Shown here in pieces: positions 8,578 through 19,283 of a DNA stretch of 64,000 bases. Origin of the DNA: Burkholderia sp. Bp8992 (GTDB taxonomy: Bacteria; Pseudomonadota; Gammaproteobacteria; Burkholderiales; Burkholderiaceae); contig NZ_QTQI01000003.1 of assembly GCF_003853705.1 (NCBI RefSeq), forward strand, positions 1-64,000, in the 5' to 3' direction. A program made the translations under genes and the position numbers. Positions within the stretch are counted from its first letter, which is position 1; every line of letters starts with the position of its first letter. The notes beneath the pieces are model-generated. The model did not search any database. It had not been told where the DNA came from and worked only from the letters and a program-made list of their open reading frames with translations.

Positions 8578-10049
8578 GATCGGTGTCCTCCTTCAGAACC
8601 TGACGTCAGCGCCGCGAGCGCGTCGAGCGGCGCGTCGTCGACGAGCGCCTGCACCGCGTCGCGCAGTTCGAGCGCGCGCGGCATGCCGATGACCGAACTC
8701 GCCGCCAGCACGAACTTCGCGACGAGTTCCTCCTCGGTCAGCGGCCGCGCATTGGTGCCCTTGCTCGAATCGATCCGCGCCTCGCGCACCTGCCCGTCGC
8801 GCAGCACCACGCGCAGCACGGCCGGCAGGAAGTGCGGGAATCGCTCGTCGCACCACGGATCGGCGACGCAACGCACCTTCGCGGCCAGCGCGCGCCGTGC
8901 GGGGTCCTGCGCAAGCGCATCGTCGAAATCGTCGAACCAGACGCCGAGCCCGCCGCCGCCGAGCAGCGCCGCCGCGACCGTGTACGGCCCCGAGAACGCC
9001 GCCGCATAGCCGTTCGGCGGATTCGCCTTCAGCTCCGCCGGCTCGCCGATCGTGCGCAGCGTCGACGTCGCGACCCGCAGCTCGGCAGACACCACGTCGT
9101 CGGCCGTCACGCCCTCCGCCTTCAACCGCAACGCCGCATCGATGCCCGGATGCGTGAAGTGATTGCACGGGTACGGCTTGAAGATGATCCGGCTCGTCTC
9201 CCACTCGTCGCCGAGGTTGCGCAGCACCGCGTCGACGTCGGCCAGCTCGCCGCACCATGCGTGGAAGAAGCCGAAGCGGCCTTCCAGCGCGGTCGGCGGC
9301 GCGGTCACGCCCGCGCCTGCGAGTTCCGCCGCGCTCACGCCCGCGTGCGCCGCCCAGCCGCAGTGGATGCGCTTCACCGAGCCACCGGTGCGGTTCGCCT
9401 CGAGCAGGCCCGCGCCCATGCTCGCGGCGATCCCGAGCGCCGCCGCGATCTGCGCGGCGTCGAGCCCGAACAGCATCGCCGCGGCCGCCGCTGCGCCGAC
9501 CGTGCCGCAGATCGACGTCGCGTGCTGGCCGCGCTCGAAGAACACCGAATTGCCGAGCCGCTCGTTGTAAGCGGCGACGCCGAGCCGGATGCACACCTCG
9601 GTGCCGACCGTGATCGCATCGAGCAGCGCGGCGCCCGACGCGCCGCTCGCCTGCGCGGCGGCGAGCGCGGCCGGGATCACCGACGCGCTCGGATGCAGCA
9701 CCGACAGCATGTGCGAGTCGTCGAAGTCCATCGCGTGCGCGAGCGTGCCGTTGACGAGCGCGGCGCTCGCGGCCGGAAGCCGGTCGGGCGCGCCGATCAC
9801 GCCCGCCGGCCCGACGCCGGCCCAGCGCCGCGCGACCTGCAGCACCGACTGCGCGACCGGTTCGTCATGCGCGATCAGGCTGTTGCCGATCACGTCGAGC
9901 ACGCGCGCGGCGGCCTCGACACGCAGCCGGCGATCCAGCCCTTCGGCGCGCACCTCCGCCACGAAGCGGCCCAGCGCGCCGACGATCCCGTCGGGCGGCG
10001 CGGGCCGGTGCGTCGCGGCCGGCGCGGAAAGCGTCTCGGGTGTGCTCAT
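8574..10049 (-). CDS. MmgE/PrpD family protein (cluster B)
   Basis: A 491-residue MmgE/PrpD family protein starting MSTPETLSAPAATHRPAPPD, with no export signal. Blocks include AARVLDVIGNSLIAHDEPVA, LAHAMDFDDSHMLSVLHPSA with the HPSASVIPAALAAA stretch, GQHATSICGTVGAAAAAAML, and KPYPCNHFTHPGIDAAL. Family members dehydrate or decarboxylate tricarboxylic acids such as methylcitrate and cis-aconitate. The start at 10049 overlaps the end of the CitE-like gene (ATGA). The frame is open further upstream to 10697, but that is antisense shadow. It is in the cytoplasm, unlike the Tat-led paralogue at 4864-6333. Confidence 0.94.
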   Translation of the reverse strand: MSTPETLSAPAATHRPAPPDGIVGALGRFVAEVRAEGLDRRLRVEAAARVLDVIGNSLIAHDEPVAQSVLQVARRWAGVGPAGVIGAPDRLPAASAALVNGTLAHAMDFDDSHMLSVLHPSASVIPAALAAAQASGASGAALLDAITVGTEVCIRLGVAAYNERLGNSVFFERGQHATSICGTVGAAAAAAMLFGLDAAQIAAALGIAASMGAGLLEANRTGGSVKRIHCGWAAHAGVSAAELAGAGVTAPPTALEGRFGFFHAWCGELADVDAVLRNLGDEWETSRIIFKPYPCNHFTHPGIDAALRLKAEGVTADDVVSAELRVATSTLRTIGEPAELKANPPNGYAAAFSGPYTVAAALLGGGGLGVWFDDFDDALAQDPARRALAAKVRCVADPWCDERFPHFLPAVLRVVLRDGQVREARIDSSKGTNARPLTEEELVAKFVLAASSVIGMPRALELRDAVQALVDDAPLDALAALTSGSEGGHRS

Positions 10050-10918
10050 GCCAGTGCTCCACTGAGTCGAAGATTGTTCGCGAGCGCGAGCGTCACGCGC
10101 GCGTTGGCGATCAACGGCGGCGCGACCACGCGGCCGTCCGGCAGCACGAACACCGACGACGCCGAGGCCTTGCCCGCCGCCGCATCGACCGCCTCGAGCA
10201 CGCGCTCGGCCGCGCGGATCTCGTCCTCCGACGGCGTGAACACCGCGTTGATCACCGGCAGCTGCGACGGATGGATCGCGAAGCGGCCGAGGAACCCCAT
10301 CGATTTCGCGCGCAGCGTCGATTCCTTCAGGCCGTCGAGATCGGGCAGCGTGTGATAGACGGTCTGGATCGGCCCGGTCAGCCCTGCCGCGCGCGACGCG
10401 ACCACGCAGCGCGCACGGCACACCTCGAGCGTGAAATTGTCGACGCCGATCTGCAGGTCCGCGCGCAGGTCGCTCTCGCCGAGCCCGATCCGTTCGAGCC
10501 GCGGCGATGCGCTCGCGAGCTGGTAAGCCGTCTCGACGCCGTACGCCGACTCGATCAGGATCTGGATGCCCGCATCGCAGCCGAGCGCATCGAGCCAGCC
10601 CGCCACTTCCTGGATCTGCTGCGGCAGGTCGCATTTCGGCAGGCGCAGCGCCTGCAGCGCCGGTTGCGCGATCGCGTCGACGTCGTCGCGGCACCACGGG
10701 CTGCCGATCGGGTTGATCCGCACGTACGTCGGCTTCGGCGGGCCTTCCGCGAGAATCGCGGCGGCCGCCTCGCGCGCCTCGGCCTTGTGGCTGGCCGGCA
10801 CGGCATCCTCGAGGTCGAGCACGACGGCGTCGGCTTCGCTCGCATACGCCTTCTCGACCACCTGCGCCTTGTGCGCGGGCACGTAAAGGTAACTGCGGTA
10901 AGTTGCGCTGGTTTTCAT
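10046..10918 (-). CDS. HpcH/HpaI aldolase / CitE-like CoA-ester lyase (cluster B)
   Basis: A 290-residue CitE-type lyase with the same landmarks as the cluster A gene: YRSYLYVPAHKAQVVEKA, the DAVVLDLEDAVPASHKAEAR metal/CoA block, TYVRINPIGSPW, LRLPKCDLP, IQILIESAYGVETAYQLA, and the GLGESDLRADLQI acidic segment, ending with FLGRFAIHPSQLPVINAVF. It is joined by 4-base ATGA overlaps both to the CoA-transferase before it and to the MmgE/PrpD gene after it, so the three are co-translated. It probably cleaves a CoA ester to an acyl-CoA and an oxo acid. Confidence 0.94.
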   Translation of the reverse strand: MKTSATYRSYLYVPAHKAQVVEKAYASEADAVVLDLEDAVPASHKAEAREAAAAILAEGPPKPTYVRINPIGSPWCRDDVDAIAQPALQALRLPKCDLPQQIQEVAGWLDALGCDAGIQILIESAYGVETAYQLASASPRLERIGLGESDLRADLQIGVDNFTLEVCRARCVVASRAAGLTGPIQTVYHTLPDLDGLKESTLRAKSMGFLGRFAIHPSQLPVINAVFTPSEDEIRAAERVLEAVDAAAGKASASSVFVLPDGRVVAPPLIANARVTLALANNLRLSGALA

Positions 10919-12153
10919 AAAACGCCTCGTTCGGTCAAGTCGGCGATCTCGCGCCGCTCCAGTCCCAATGCGCCGAATACTTCGTCATTGTGCGTGCCGC
11001 GTGCAGGCCCGCCCCAGCGGATCGCGCCGGGCGTGTCGGACAACCGGAACGGCACGTTGTGCGTGCGGAACGCGCCGAGCTCCGCGTCGGGTACCGACAC
11101 GACCGAGCCGAGCGCCGCGTACTGCGGATCGCGCAGCACGTCGGCGACGTCGTAGATCGGCGCGACCGCCGCCTGCGCGCGCTCGAATTCGGCGATCACC
11201 TCGTCGCGCGTGCGCTGCCCGATCCAGCCGCCGACCGCCGCATCCAGCTCGTCCGCGTGCTCCGCGCGCTGGGCACCGTTCGCGAACCAGGGCTCGTCGA
11301 TCAGGTCCGCGCGGCCGACGAGGTGCATCACGCGCTCCGCGATGCTGTGCGCCGACGTCGACAGCGCGACCCATTTGCCGTCCGACGTGCGGTAGACGCC
11401 GCGCGGCGAATTGTTCGGCGAACGATTGCCGGTGCGCTCGGGCACCCGCCCCGTCTGGTCGTAGCTCGCCACCTGCGCGCCCATCGCGGCGAGCATCGTC
11501 TCGATGATCGCGAGATCGACGACCTGCCCGCGCCCGGTGCGCTCGCGCGCCTTCAGCGCCGTCATGATCGCGAACGCGGCGGTCAGCCCCGCGATCGTGT
11601 CGGCGAGCGGAAACGACGGCAGCAGCGGCGGGCCGTTCGCCTCGCCGGTGATCGATGCGAGCCCGCTCATCGCCTCGGCCAGCGTGCCGAAGCCCGGGCG
11701 GCTCGCATACGGGCCGAACTGGCCGAAGCCCGTCACCCGCACGAGCACGAGCCGCGGATTGAGCGCGGCCAGCACGTCGTAGCCGAGCCCCCAGCGCTCG
11801 AGCGTGCCGGGCCGGAAGTTCTCGACGACCACGTCGGCCTGCGCCGCCAGTTCGCGGAAGATCCGCTGGCCGTCGGCCGTGCCGAGATTCAGCGTGACCG
11901 CCCGCTTGTTGCGCGCGAGCACCTTCCACCACAACGGCACGTCGTCGCGGCGCGCGCCGTACTTGCGCGCCGGATCGCCGTCCGGATGCTCGACCTTGAT
12001 CACGTCGGCGCCGTAGTCCGCGAGCATCGTCGCCGCGAGCGGGCCCGCGAACAACGTCGCGGCGTCGATCACGCGAATGCCGTCGAGCGGCGCCGGATTG
12101 GAGGCGTCCGACGCCGCGCCGGCGTCGACGTCTCCGAGTTCCACAGTGGCCAT
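10915..12153 (-). CDS. CaiB/BaiF family class III CoA-transferase (cluster B)
   Basis: A 412-residue class III CoA-transferase. Landmarks are LDGIRVIDAATLFAGPLAAT, LADYGADVIKVEHPDGDPAR, ARNKRAVTLNLGTADGQRI, the VTGFGQFGPYASRPGFGTLA block and the acidic active-site region GRGQVVDLAIIETMLAA. The ATG at 12153 has a GGAG site upstream. It is a paralogue of the gene at 291-1571 but clearly diverged. It leads the tight CoA-transferase / CitE / MmgE / cyclase run of cluster B. Confidence 0.94.
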   Translation of the reverse strand: MATVELGDVDAGAASDASNPAPLDGIRVIDAATLFAGPLAATMLADYGADVIKVEHPDGDPARKYGARRDDVPLWWKVLARNKRAVTLNLGTADGQRIFRELAAQADVVVENFRPGTLERWGLGYDVLAALNPRLVLVRVTGFGQFGPYASRPGFGTLAEAMSGLASITGEANGPPLLPSFPLADTIAGLTAAFAIMTALKARERTGRGQVVDLAIIETMLAAMGAQVASYDQTGRVPERTGNRSPNNSPRGVYRTSDGKWVALSTSAHSIAERVMHLVGRADLIDEPWFANGAQRAEHADELDAAVGGWIGQRTRDEVIAEFERAQAAVAPIYDVADVLRDPQYAALGSVVSVPDAELGAFRTHNVPFRLSDTPGAIRWGGPARGTHNDEVFGALGLERREIADLTERGVL

Positions 12154-12253
12154 GCCGTTCTCCAGTCAGATGAATTGCTCGGTGCGCCGCGCCGATATCG
12201 TCTGCATGACTAATCGTCGTGCTGCGATGCGGGCGCGGCGCGCGACCTGCCGC

Positions 12254-13417
12254 TTAGACGGCGTTGATCCGGTAGATCGGGAAATACGTCTGGATCTTCC
12301 CGTTCAGGTAGTCGGACGCGAGCTTCGGCACCTCGTCGAAATCGAAGATCTCGGTCGGCTCCTGGCCGATCCAGCCGCTCGTTTCCTGGAAGTCGCGGAT
12401 CATGATGCTGTCGTCGTAGCGCCACGCATGCGTGTGGATGTGCAGGCGGCGGTTGATGCATTCCGTCGCGCGCAGGTTCCACAGGCGCATCCCGGTCTTC
12501 CAGCCGACCGTGGTGACGATGCCGGTACGGCCGACCACGCGCATCGTCGCGCGATACAGCGCGCCGCCGAGATTGTCGAGGAAGATCGCGACGCCGCGGC
12601 CGCCGCTCAGTTCCGCGATCGTCTCCGCGAACACGCGCTCCGACTCGCGATAGCTCGCCTGGTACTCGGGATCGGTCTTGTAGCGCTCGTCGTCATACGC
12701 GAGATTCGGGAACTTGCGGCGATCGACCGGCGTGATGCCGAGCTTCGCGAGCTCCTCGAGGCGCCGGTCGTTGCTCGCCGTCATCGCGACGCGAAAGCCC
12801 TCGCGCTTCGCGAGCTGCAGCTCGGCGAGCGTCGTGCCGCCGCCCCAGCCGAATACCAGGTAGTCGGCCGGATCGACGTCCGGCAGCTGCGAGCGCCAGC
12901 ATGCCGACGCCACCTTCCAGTTGTCCCACGCGGTGAAGTAGCGGCCGTACGTCGCCCATTGCAGCAGCGAATGCCGGCTGTCCGTCGGCACGGCCACGAG
13001 GTTGTCGGCGCGCATCTTGGTCCGCTGCGCCATCACGCCGATCGTGCCCGGCGCGTCGTACGCATAGACGAGTTCGGCGAACCCGTATTCGTCGCGCTTG
13101 CCGAACGGCATCACCATGCAGATATCGCCCTCCTTCAGCGTCTTCACGCCGCTGCCGCGCTCCACGATGCGCACCAGCGCGCCGTTGCCGAGCACGATCT
13201 TGTCCTCGCGGCGCTGCCGGCAGATGTCGACCGGATTGCGCGACAGCGCGTGGTCGAGGTTCGCTTCCCACGATCCGTACAGCGGCTCGACCAGCACCTC
13301 GTCGGCTTCCGGGTCGGAGAATTCGAAGGTCTCGCGACGCAGCTCGCCCGCCACGGGCGCCTGCTTCCTGCTCGGTTCCGGTCCTGCGTAGAGAACCCAT
13401 GCATCGGTCTTGATCAT
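12254..13417 (-). CDS. MDR-superfamily (zinc-type) dehydrogenase/reductase
   Basis: A 387-residue medium-chain dehydrogenase/reductase. An N-terminal GroES-like half contains EVLVEPLYGSWEANLDHALS and KTLKEGDICMVMPFG. A nucleotide-binding half has YLVFGWGGGTTLAELQLAK, a glycine-rich turn, then AMTASNDRRLEELAKLGITP and GGRGVAIFLDNLGGALYRAT. The overall pattern, including the long insert YDDERYKTDPEYQASYRESE, recalls the crotonyl-CoA carboxylase/reductase branch, but I cannot assign the substrate. The catalytic-zinc cysteines of alcohol dehydrogenases are not evident. The start at 13417 has GAGG 7 bases upstream; an ATG two codons earlier is possible. It lies in the same orientation as the CoA-ester genes of cluster B, 100 bases upstream of the CoA-transferase. 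Confidence 0.85.
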   Translation of the reverse strand: MIKTDAWVLYAGPEPSRKQAPVAGELRRETFEFSDPEADEVLVEPLYGSWEANLDHALSRNPVDICRQRREDKIVLGNGALVRIVERGSGVKTLKEGDICMVMPFGKRDEYGFAELVYAYDAPGTIGVMAQRTKMRADNLVAVPTDSRHSLLQWATYGRYFTAWDNWKVASACWRSQLPDVDPADYLVFGWGGGTTLAELQLAKREGFRVAMTASNDRRLEELAKLGITPVDRRKFPNLAYDDERYKTDPEYQASYRESERVFAETIAELSGGRGVAIFLDNLGGALYRATMRVVGRTGIVTTVGWKTGMRLWNLRATECINRRLHIHTHAWRYDDSIMIRDFQETSGWIGQEPTEIFDFDEVPKLASDYLNGKIQTYFPIYRINAV

Positions 13418-13475
13418 CGTCATGCCTCGTTAAATGGCTCTGTATGAATGGTGCACGCCGAACACACCGCTTCGT

Positions 13476-14063
13476 TCAGCGCGAATAGGCCTGCTCCAGT
13501 GCCGCCTCCACGTCGGCCGTCGCGGCGACCTGCCCGAGCTTCGGGAAGATCTGCGTCAGCGCGAAGGTCTGCGCGTCGGTGGACGACGTGCTGACCGCGT
13601 CGCTGACGACGACGACGTTGTAGTTGTTCTCGTATGCCTGGCGCGCCGTCGACTCGACGCCGATGTTGGTCGCGATTCCCGTCAGCACGATGTCCGTGAT
13701 GCCGCGCCGGCGCAGCTGCACGTCGAGATCGGTGCCGGTGAACGCGCCCCACTGGTGCTTCGTCACGACGATGTCGGACGGCCCCACGCCGAGCGCCGGC
13801 GCGAACGCGCTCCATTCGGGATCGAGATTCGGCGGCGCCGACGGCGCATCCGTCCTGACCTTCAGCGCAACGCCGCCGTCCGGCTGGTAGCTCGTGTGCA
13901 CGTAGATGACGGGAAGCTGTAGCGCGCGGAACGCGGTCGCGAGCTCGACCGTCTTCGCCACGACCTGCGCGCCGGTGTAAGGCACGACCGGCAGCGACAC
14001 GATGCCGCTCTGCAGATCGATGGCGACCAGGGCGACCGTGCGATTGAGCGTCGGAATGGACAT
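13476..14063 (-). CDS. Isochorismatase-fold hydrolase with Gly at the usual Cys position
   Basis: A 195-residue isochorismatase-family protein. It has Asp16 (VALVAIDLQSG) and Lys102 (IVVTKHQWGAF), two of the three residues of the usual Asp-Lys-Cys triad, plus the cis-peptide segment TGIATNIGVESTARQAYE. At the nucleophile position, normally Cys in nicotinamidases and carbamoylases, it has Gly135. True isochorismatases also lack the Cys, so it may work as an enol-ether hydrolase instead of an amidohydrolase. The start has GAGG 7 bases upstream. It lies 9 bases after the MFS transporter gene and ahead of the MDR dehydrogenase on the same strand. Confidence 0.92.
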   Translation of the reverse strand: MSIPTLNRTVALVAIDLQSGIVSLPVVPYTGAQVVAKTVELATAFRALQLPVIYVHTSYQPDGGVALKVRTDAPSAPPNLDPEWSAFAPALGVGPSDIVVTKHQWGAFTGTDLDVQLRRRGITDIVLTGIATNIGVESTARQAYENNYNVVVVSDAVSTSSTDAQTFALTQIFPKLGQVAATADVEAALEQAYSR

Positions 14064-14072
14064 GTTGAAACC

Positions 14073-15575
14073 TCACTTCTGTTGGGAGATGGAAGATGCG
14101 GCGGCATCCAGGTGCCGGCTCGATGCCGCGTTGAGCAGCAGCAGCACGCTGATGACCGCCAGGACGATGGCCAGCTCGCGCAGGCCGCGATCGCTCGCCG
14201 GATGGCCGAGCGCCAGCCCGACGAGCGCAAACGACAGGCTGCCGCCGACATACTGCGCGGTGCGGTACAGCCCCGAGGCCGTGCCGATCCGGTCATGCGG
14301 CGCGCTCTGGTAGAGCGCCGCCTGGTTGCCGAGATTGTTGAAGCCGTTCGGCACGCCGAACACGATCGACAGCAGCACGATCGACCAGACCGGCATCGCA
14401 CTGGTGAGCAGACTCATCACGACGCTGCCGACGCACAGCATCGCGGAGCCGATGATCAGCACCGGCCGCGAGCCGTGACGGTGCGCGAGGCGCGTCGCGA
14501 ACATCGTCGCCACCGTGCCGACCGCGGCAATCGGCAGCATCGCGAGGCCGGCGTCGGCGGCGGACAGGCGCTTGGCCTCCTGCAACCACATCGGCAGCGC
14601 ATAGAAGATCGCGTAGAACACCGCGTAGGTGCCGACGCAGCGCAGGTAGGTGCCCGTGAGCGCACGGTTGTCGCTCAGCATGCGGATGTCGATCAGCGGC
14701 GACGCGGCCAGCCGCTCGCGCCGCACCAGCACCGGACACAGGACCAGCGTCGCGACGAGCAGCAGCCAGTCGGGCTCGCGCGTCACCGACTGCAGGAACA
14801 GCAGCAGGCTCGCGAGCGTCAGGATGAACAGCGCGACGCCCGGCAGGTCCAGTTCGTTCAGCGTGCCGCGCAGCGTGTGGCGGCCCTGCACGGCGCGCCG
14901 GACGACGTCGGCCGGAATCCACAGCCACGCCAGCACGAAGGCCAGCAGCACGATCGGCACGTTGATCCAGAAGATCGCGCGCCAGCCGGCGAACTGCACG
15001 AGCGCGCCGCCGAGCGGCGGACCGAACGCGACGGCCACCTGCGCCGCGACCGAGATCGCGCCGAGGCCGCCCGTCGGCGTCGCGCCGTTCGCGTGCCGCT
15101 GCGACCAGGTGCGGATCATCGCCATGCCGGCCGGATACGCGGCGGACGTGCCGATGCCGAGCGCGACGCGCGACGCGATCAGCCACCCGAGCGACGGCGC
15201 GAACGGCGCGAGCGCAGACGCGATCAAGACGATCGCGAGGCCGATGCAGAAGATCCGCTTCGCGCCGAACCGGTCGGCGAGCCGTCCCATCGTCGGCTGG
15301 CCGACGGCCGTCGCGAGATAGAGACCCGACACGAGCCACATCGTGTCGATGCGTTCGTGCGCGGCAGCGTGCGGGTTGAACGCTTGCTGGATGCTGACGA
15401 GCGCGACCGCGATCATCGACGAGTTCAGTGCATTGAGCAGCGTGCCGAGCACGATCGGGCCCACCAGCGTGGCCGGCAGGCGCAGGCCCGTCGCGTGCGC
15501 ATTGCCGCCGCGTTCCGGCGCGCCGCCGGAGGTCGAGGGTGCCGCTTGCGCAGGTCGATCGGAAGTCGTTTTCAT
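14073..15575 (-). CDS. MFS transporter, DHA2 (EmrB/QacA) family
   Basis: A 500-residue inner-membrane transporter with about 14 hydrophobic segments. It has the DHA2 marks LLNALNSSMIAVALVSIQQA, the loop motif GRLADRFGAKRIF, ASRVALGIGTSAAYPAGMAM and GWRAIFWINVPIVLLAFVLA. It pairs with no HlyD-type adaptor here, so it is probably a single-component drug or metabolite exporter using proton motive force. It leads the minus-strand run that continues into the isochorismatase and MDR genes. A TetR-type palindrome lies 42 bases upstream at 15617-15628. Confidence 0.94.
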   Translation of the reverse strand: MKTTSDRPAQAAPSTSGGAPERGGNAHATGLRLPATLVGPIVLGTLLNALNSSMIAVALVSIQQAFNPHAAAHERIDTMWLVSGLYLATAVGQPTMGRLADRFGAKRIFCIGLAIVLIASALAPFAPSLGWLIASRVALGIGTSAAYPAGMAMIRTWSQRHANGATPTGGLGAISVAAQVAVAFGPPLGGALVQFAGWRAIFWINVPIVLLAFVLAWLWIPADVVRRAVQGRHTLRGTLNELDLPGVALFILTLASLLLFLQSVTREPDWLLLVATLVLCPVLVRRERLAASPLIDIRMLSDNRALTGTYLRCVGTYAVFYAIFYALPMWLQEAKRLSAADAGLAMLPIAAVGTVATMFATRLAHRHGSRPVLIIGSAMLCVGSVVMSLLTSAMPVWSIVLLSIVFGVPNGFNNLGNQAALYQSAPHDRIGTASGLYRTAQYVGGSLSFALVGLALGHPASDRGLRELAIVLAVISVLLLLNAASSRHLDAAASSISQQK

Positions 15576-16037
15576 GGCATCGCCGAGTGGTGGATTCGCT
15601 TCGCTCGATCAAATTCGAACGTACGTTCACCTTACCGCCGCGACTGCCGCGAATGAAATGGATTGTTGCGATGCACACATTCGTCGCTTGAATGCAGATC
15701 GCGAACCGGATGCTCGAAAGCGGCCCCGGCAAGCGGTGGAACGACCTCGGCAAATCAACCGTGTCCCTTGCCGGACGGGCGTATCCGGGGAACGCGGCGA
15801 ATCGTGTCGAATGTGTGGGAAATGATTTGTGCCGTATGTCTCCATCGGCTGGCGACCGCTTTATGCGGCAGTGCAATGGAGATTCAGAGCGATGGCTCTA
15901 GACCGGCATGACGGTTCTGCAATGAGGCTCGGCTCGACCGCGCTGAAGTGCTGACAAACGAAGCCCCGTCGATCGTTGTCGACGACGCGTTGCGGACATC
16001 GCTCGATGCACGACGATCCGCTCGATCGCGCCCGGAT
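15576..16037. other. Non-coding stretch upstream of the MFS gene
   Basis: These 462 bases hold no supportable gene on either strand. The only structure seen is the palindrome at 15617-15628; the rest separates the MFS gene's promoter side from the end of the lipase foldase gene. Confidence 0.6.
15617..15628. promoter_or_regulatory. Perfect palindrome, TetR-type operator candidate
   Basis: GAACGTACGTTC is perfectly self-complementary and lies about 40 bases before the MFS start at 15575. TetR-family repressors of efflux pumps bind sites of just this kind. No tetR gene is adjacent, so the regulator would be encoded elsewhere. Confidence 0.5.
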
Positions 16038-17078
16038 CTATTGCGTGCGCGTCGACACGCTGCCGCGATCGAGCGACGCCGCACGCAGCGCCTCGCCCGG
16101 CTCCGTAAAGTAGCGCTGTCGCAATTGCGCGATCTGCGCATCGCGATCCTGTGCCGGCACGTTCTGCGCATCGATCTGCGCGCGCTGCGCCGCATATTCG
16201 TTGTACTTCGCATGCCACGCGTTGTCCGCCTGCTGCATCTTCACGACTCGCTCGGCAGCCTCCGGCCCGAGCGTTTGCGCGAGCTGCGCGCGCATTTCAT
16301 CGGGCGTCGCGTTCGATTTCTGTGCCTTGTCGATCTGCGCGATCGCGTTGTTCTGCTCCTTCTGGCGCGCCAGCCCCGCACGCCGATCGGCCGGCAGCTG
16401 CTGCTCGAGCGCGGCAAGACGTGCCGCCTTCTGGTCGTCGGTCAGCAACGGATCGCGGATGATCTTCAAGCGCGCGAGATCGTCACGCTGCAGCGCCTGC
16501 TCGGCGCCGAAGAACGGCTCGCCCCAGTCGCCCAGCGTGCGGCTCGCGATCGTCGCGCGCTGGTCGAGCATGAGCTGCAATGCCTGCAGGTCGAGCGTGT
16601 TGTCCACGGCGCCGCCGCCCGGCAGCTTCGCAAGTTCGGCGAAATACGCGCGGTAGCGCTTCCAGACGTCGAGCGCCTCGCGTTGCGCAACCGTACCGTC
16701 GAGCTGCGCGGCAATCGCGCGCGCAACGAGTGCATCCAGTTCCACGGGGCGCAGCTGGTTTTGCGCGGTCAGGAAATAATCGAAGAAGCCGCGCACCGCC
16801 ACGACCTTTTCGAGGTGACCGCGCGCGTCGAGCGGCAGGCGCGGCGCGATCGAGCCGACGAGTGCCGGAGGCAGCGCGCTTGCGCCGAAACCGGGCACGG
16901 GGCTGGCCGCCGCGCCCACCGACGCGAACGATACGGCCTCGGCACGCACGACGCCGGACTCGCCGGCGTCATGCGTCTTCCGAACGCCGATCGCATACCA
17001 GGCTGCGCCAGCCGCGACCACGCCCGCCACCCCGTAAAGCGCGATGCGTCGCGCGATACCGCGCTTGCTACCGGTCAT
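16038..17078 (-). CDS. lifO: Lipase-specific foldase (lipase chaperone)
   Basis: A 346-residue steric chaperone for the upstream lipase. An N-terminal membrane anchor (IALYGVAGVVAAGAAWYAIG, about 12-31) is followed by an Ala/Pro-rich linker and the extended helical foldase domain. It carries the Lif signature RGFFDYFLTAQ (96-106). The helical arms are rich in Ala, Gln and charged residues, for example QKAARLAALEQQLPADRRAG. It acts on the periplasmic side of the inner membrane, folding the lipase before export by the type II secretion machinery. It starts 3 bases after the lipase stop codon, the usual two-gene operon. Length and motif match the family (LimA/LipB in older Burkholderia naming). 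Confidence 0.97.
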   Translation of the reverse strand: MTGSKRGIARRIALYGVAGVVAAGAAWYAIGVRKTHDAGESGVVRAEAVSFASVGAAASPVPGFGASALPPALVGSIAPRLPLDARGHLEKVVAVRGFFDYFLTAQNQLRPVELDALVARAIAAQLDGTVAQREALDVWKRYRAYFAELAKLPGGGAVDNTLDLQALQLMLDQRATIASRTLGDWGEPFFGAEQALQRDDLARLKIIRDPLLTDDQKAARLAALEQQLPADRRAGLARQKEQNNAIAQIDKAQKSNATPDEMRAQLAQTLGPEAAERVVKMQQADNAWHAKYNEYAAQRAQIDAQNVPAQDRDAQIAQLRQRYFTEPGEALRAASLDRGSVSTRTQ

Positions 17079-17081
17079 CGA

Positions 17082-18835
<1,754 letters not shown>

Positions 18836-19282
18836 TCAGGCGCGACCGTCACCGTCGCCACTTCGAACATCGCCGAGCATGGTGACGAGGACGAGCGCGG
18901 CAATCAGGCCCAGGTGCTCGAAAAAGCTGTTGAGCGCCATGAAGCGCGCCACGCCCGCCTGGTTCCAGAAGTCGTTCGCCACCAGCATCGCGACGAACGT
19001 CAGCATGCCGAGGCTGCCGGCGCCGAGCCACGTGAAGCGGCGAAATACCACGCACAGGGAACCGCCGATCTCGACCACAACCGCCAGTGCAGCCCAGAGC
19101 GCGGCCGGGTGCAGGCCGAAATGCGCCTGCTCCGCGATTGCCTCGCCGAAGTGCATCGCCTTGTTGATGCCTCCGACCAAAAAGGCGGAAACCAGCGCAA
19201 GCCGTGCCAGCACCGCGACCCACGGCTGCGCAAGCACGACACGAATCCACCCGGGGCTGTACCGGCCGGTTGTCGTCGACAT
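18836..19282 (-). CDS. DoxX-family membrane protein
   Basis: A 148-residue protein starting MSTTTGRYSPGWIRVVLAQP, with four hydrophobic helices in the DoxX pattern: LARLALVSAFLVGGINKAMH, ALWAALAVVVEIGGSLCVVF, LGMLTFVAMLVANDFW, and FFEHLGLIAALVLVTML. DoxX/DoxD proteins are small inner-membrane proteins tied to redox functions such as quinone reduction; no catalytic residue can be pointed to. Its ATG follows the stop of the amidohydrolase by one base, so the two are surely co-expressed. Confidence 0.9.
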   Translation of the reverse strand: MSTTTGRYSPGWIRVVLAQPWVAVLARLALVSAFLVGGINKAMHFGEAIAEQAHFGLHPAALWAALAVVVEIGGSLCVVFRRFTWLGAGSLGMLTFVAMLVANDFWNQAGVARFMALNSFFEHLGLIAALVLVTMLGDVRSGDGDGRA

Positions 19283-19283
19283 G

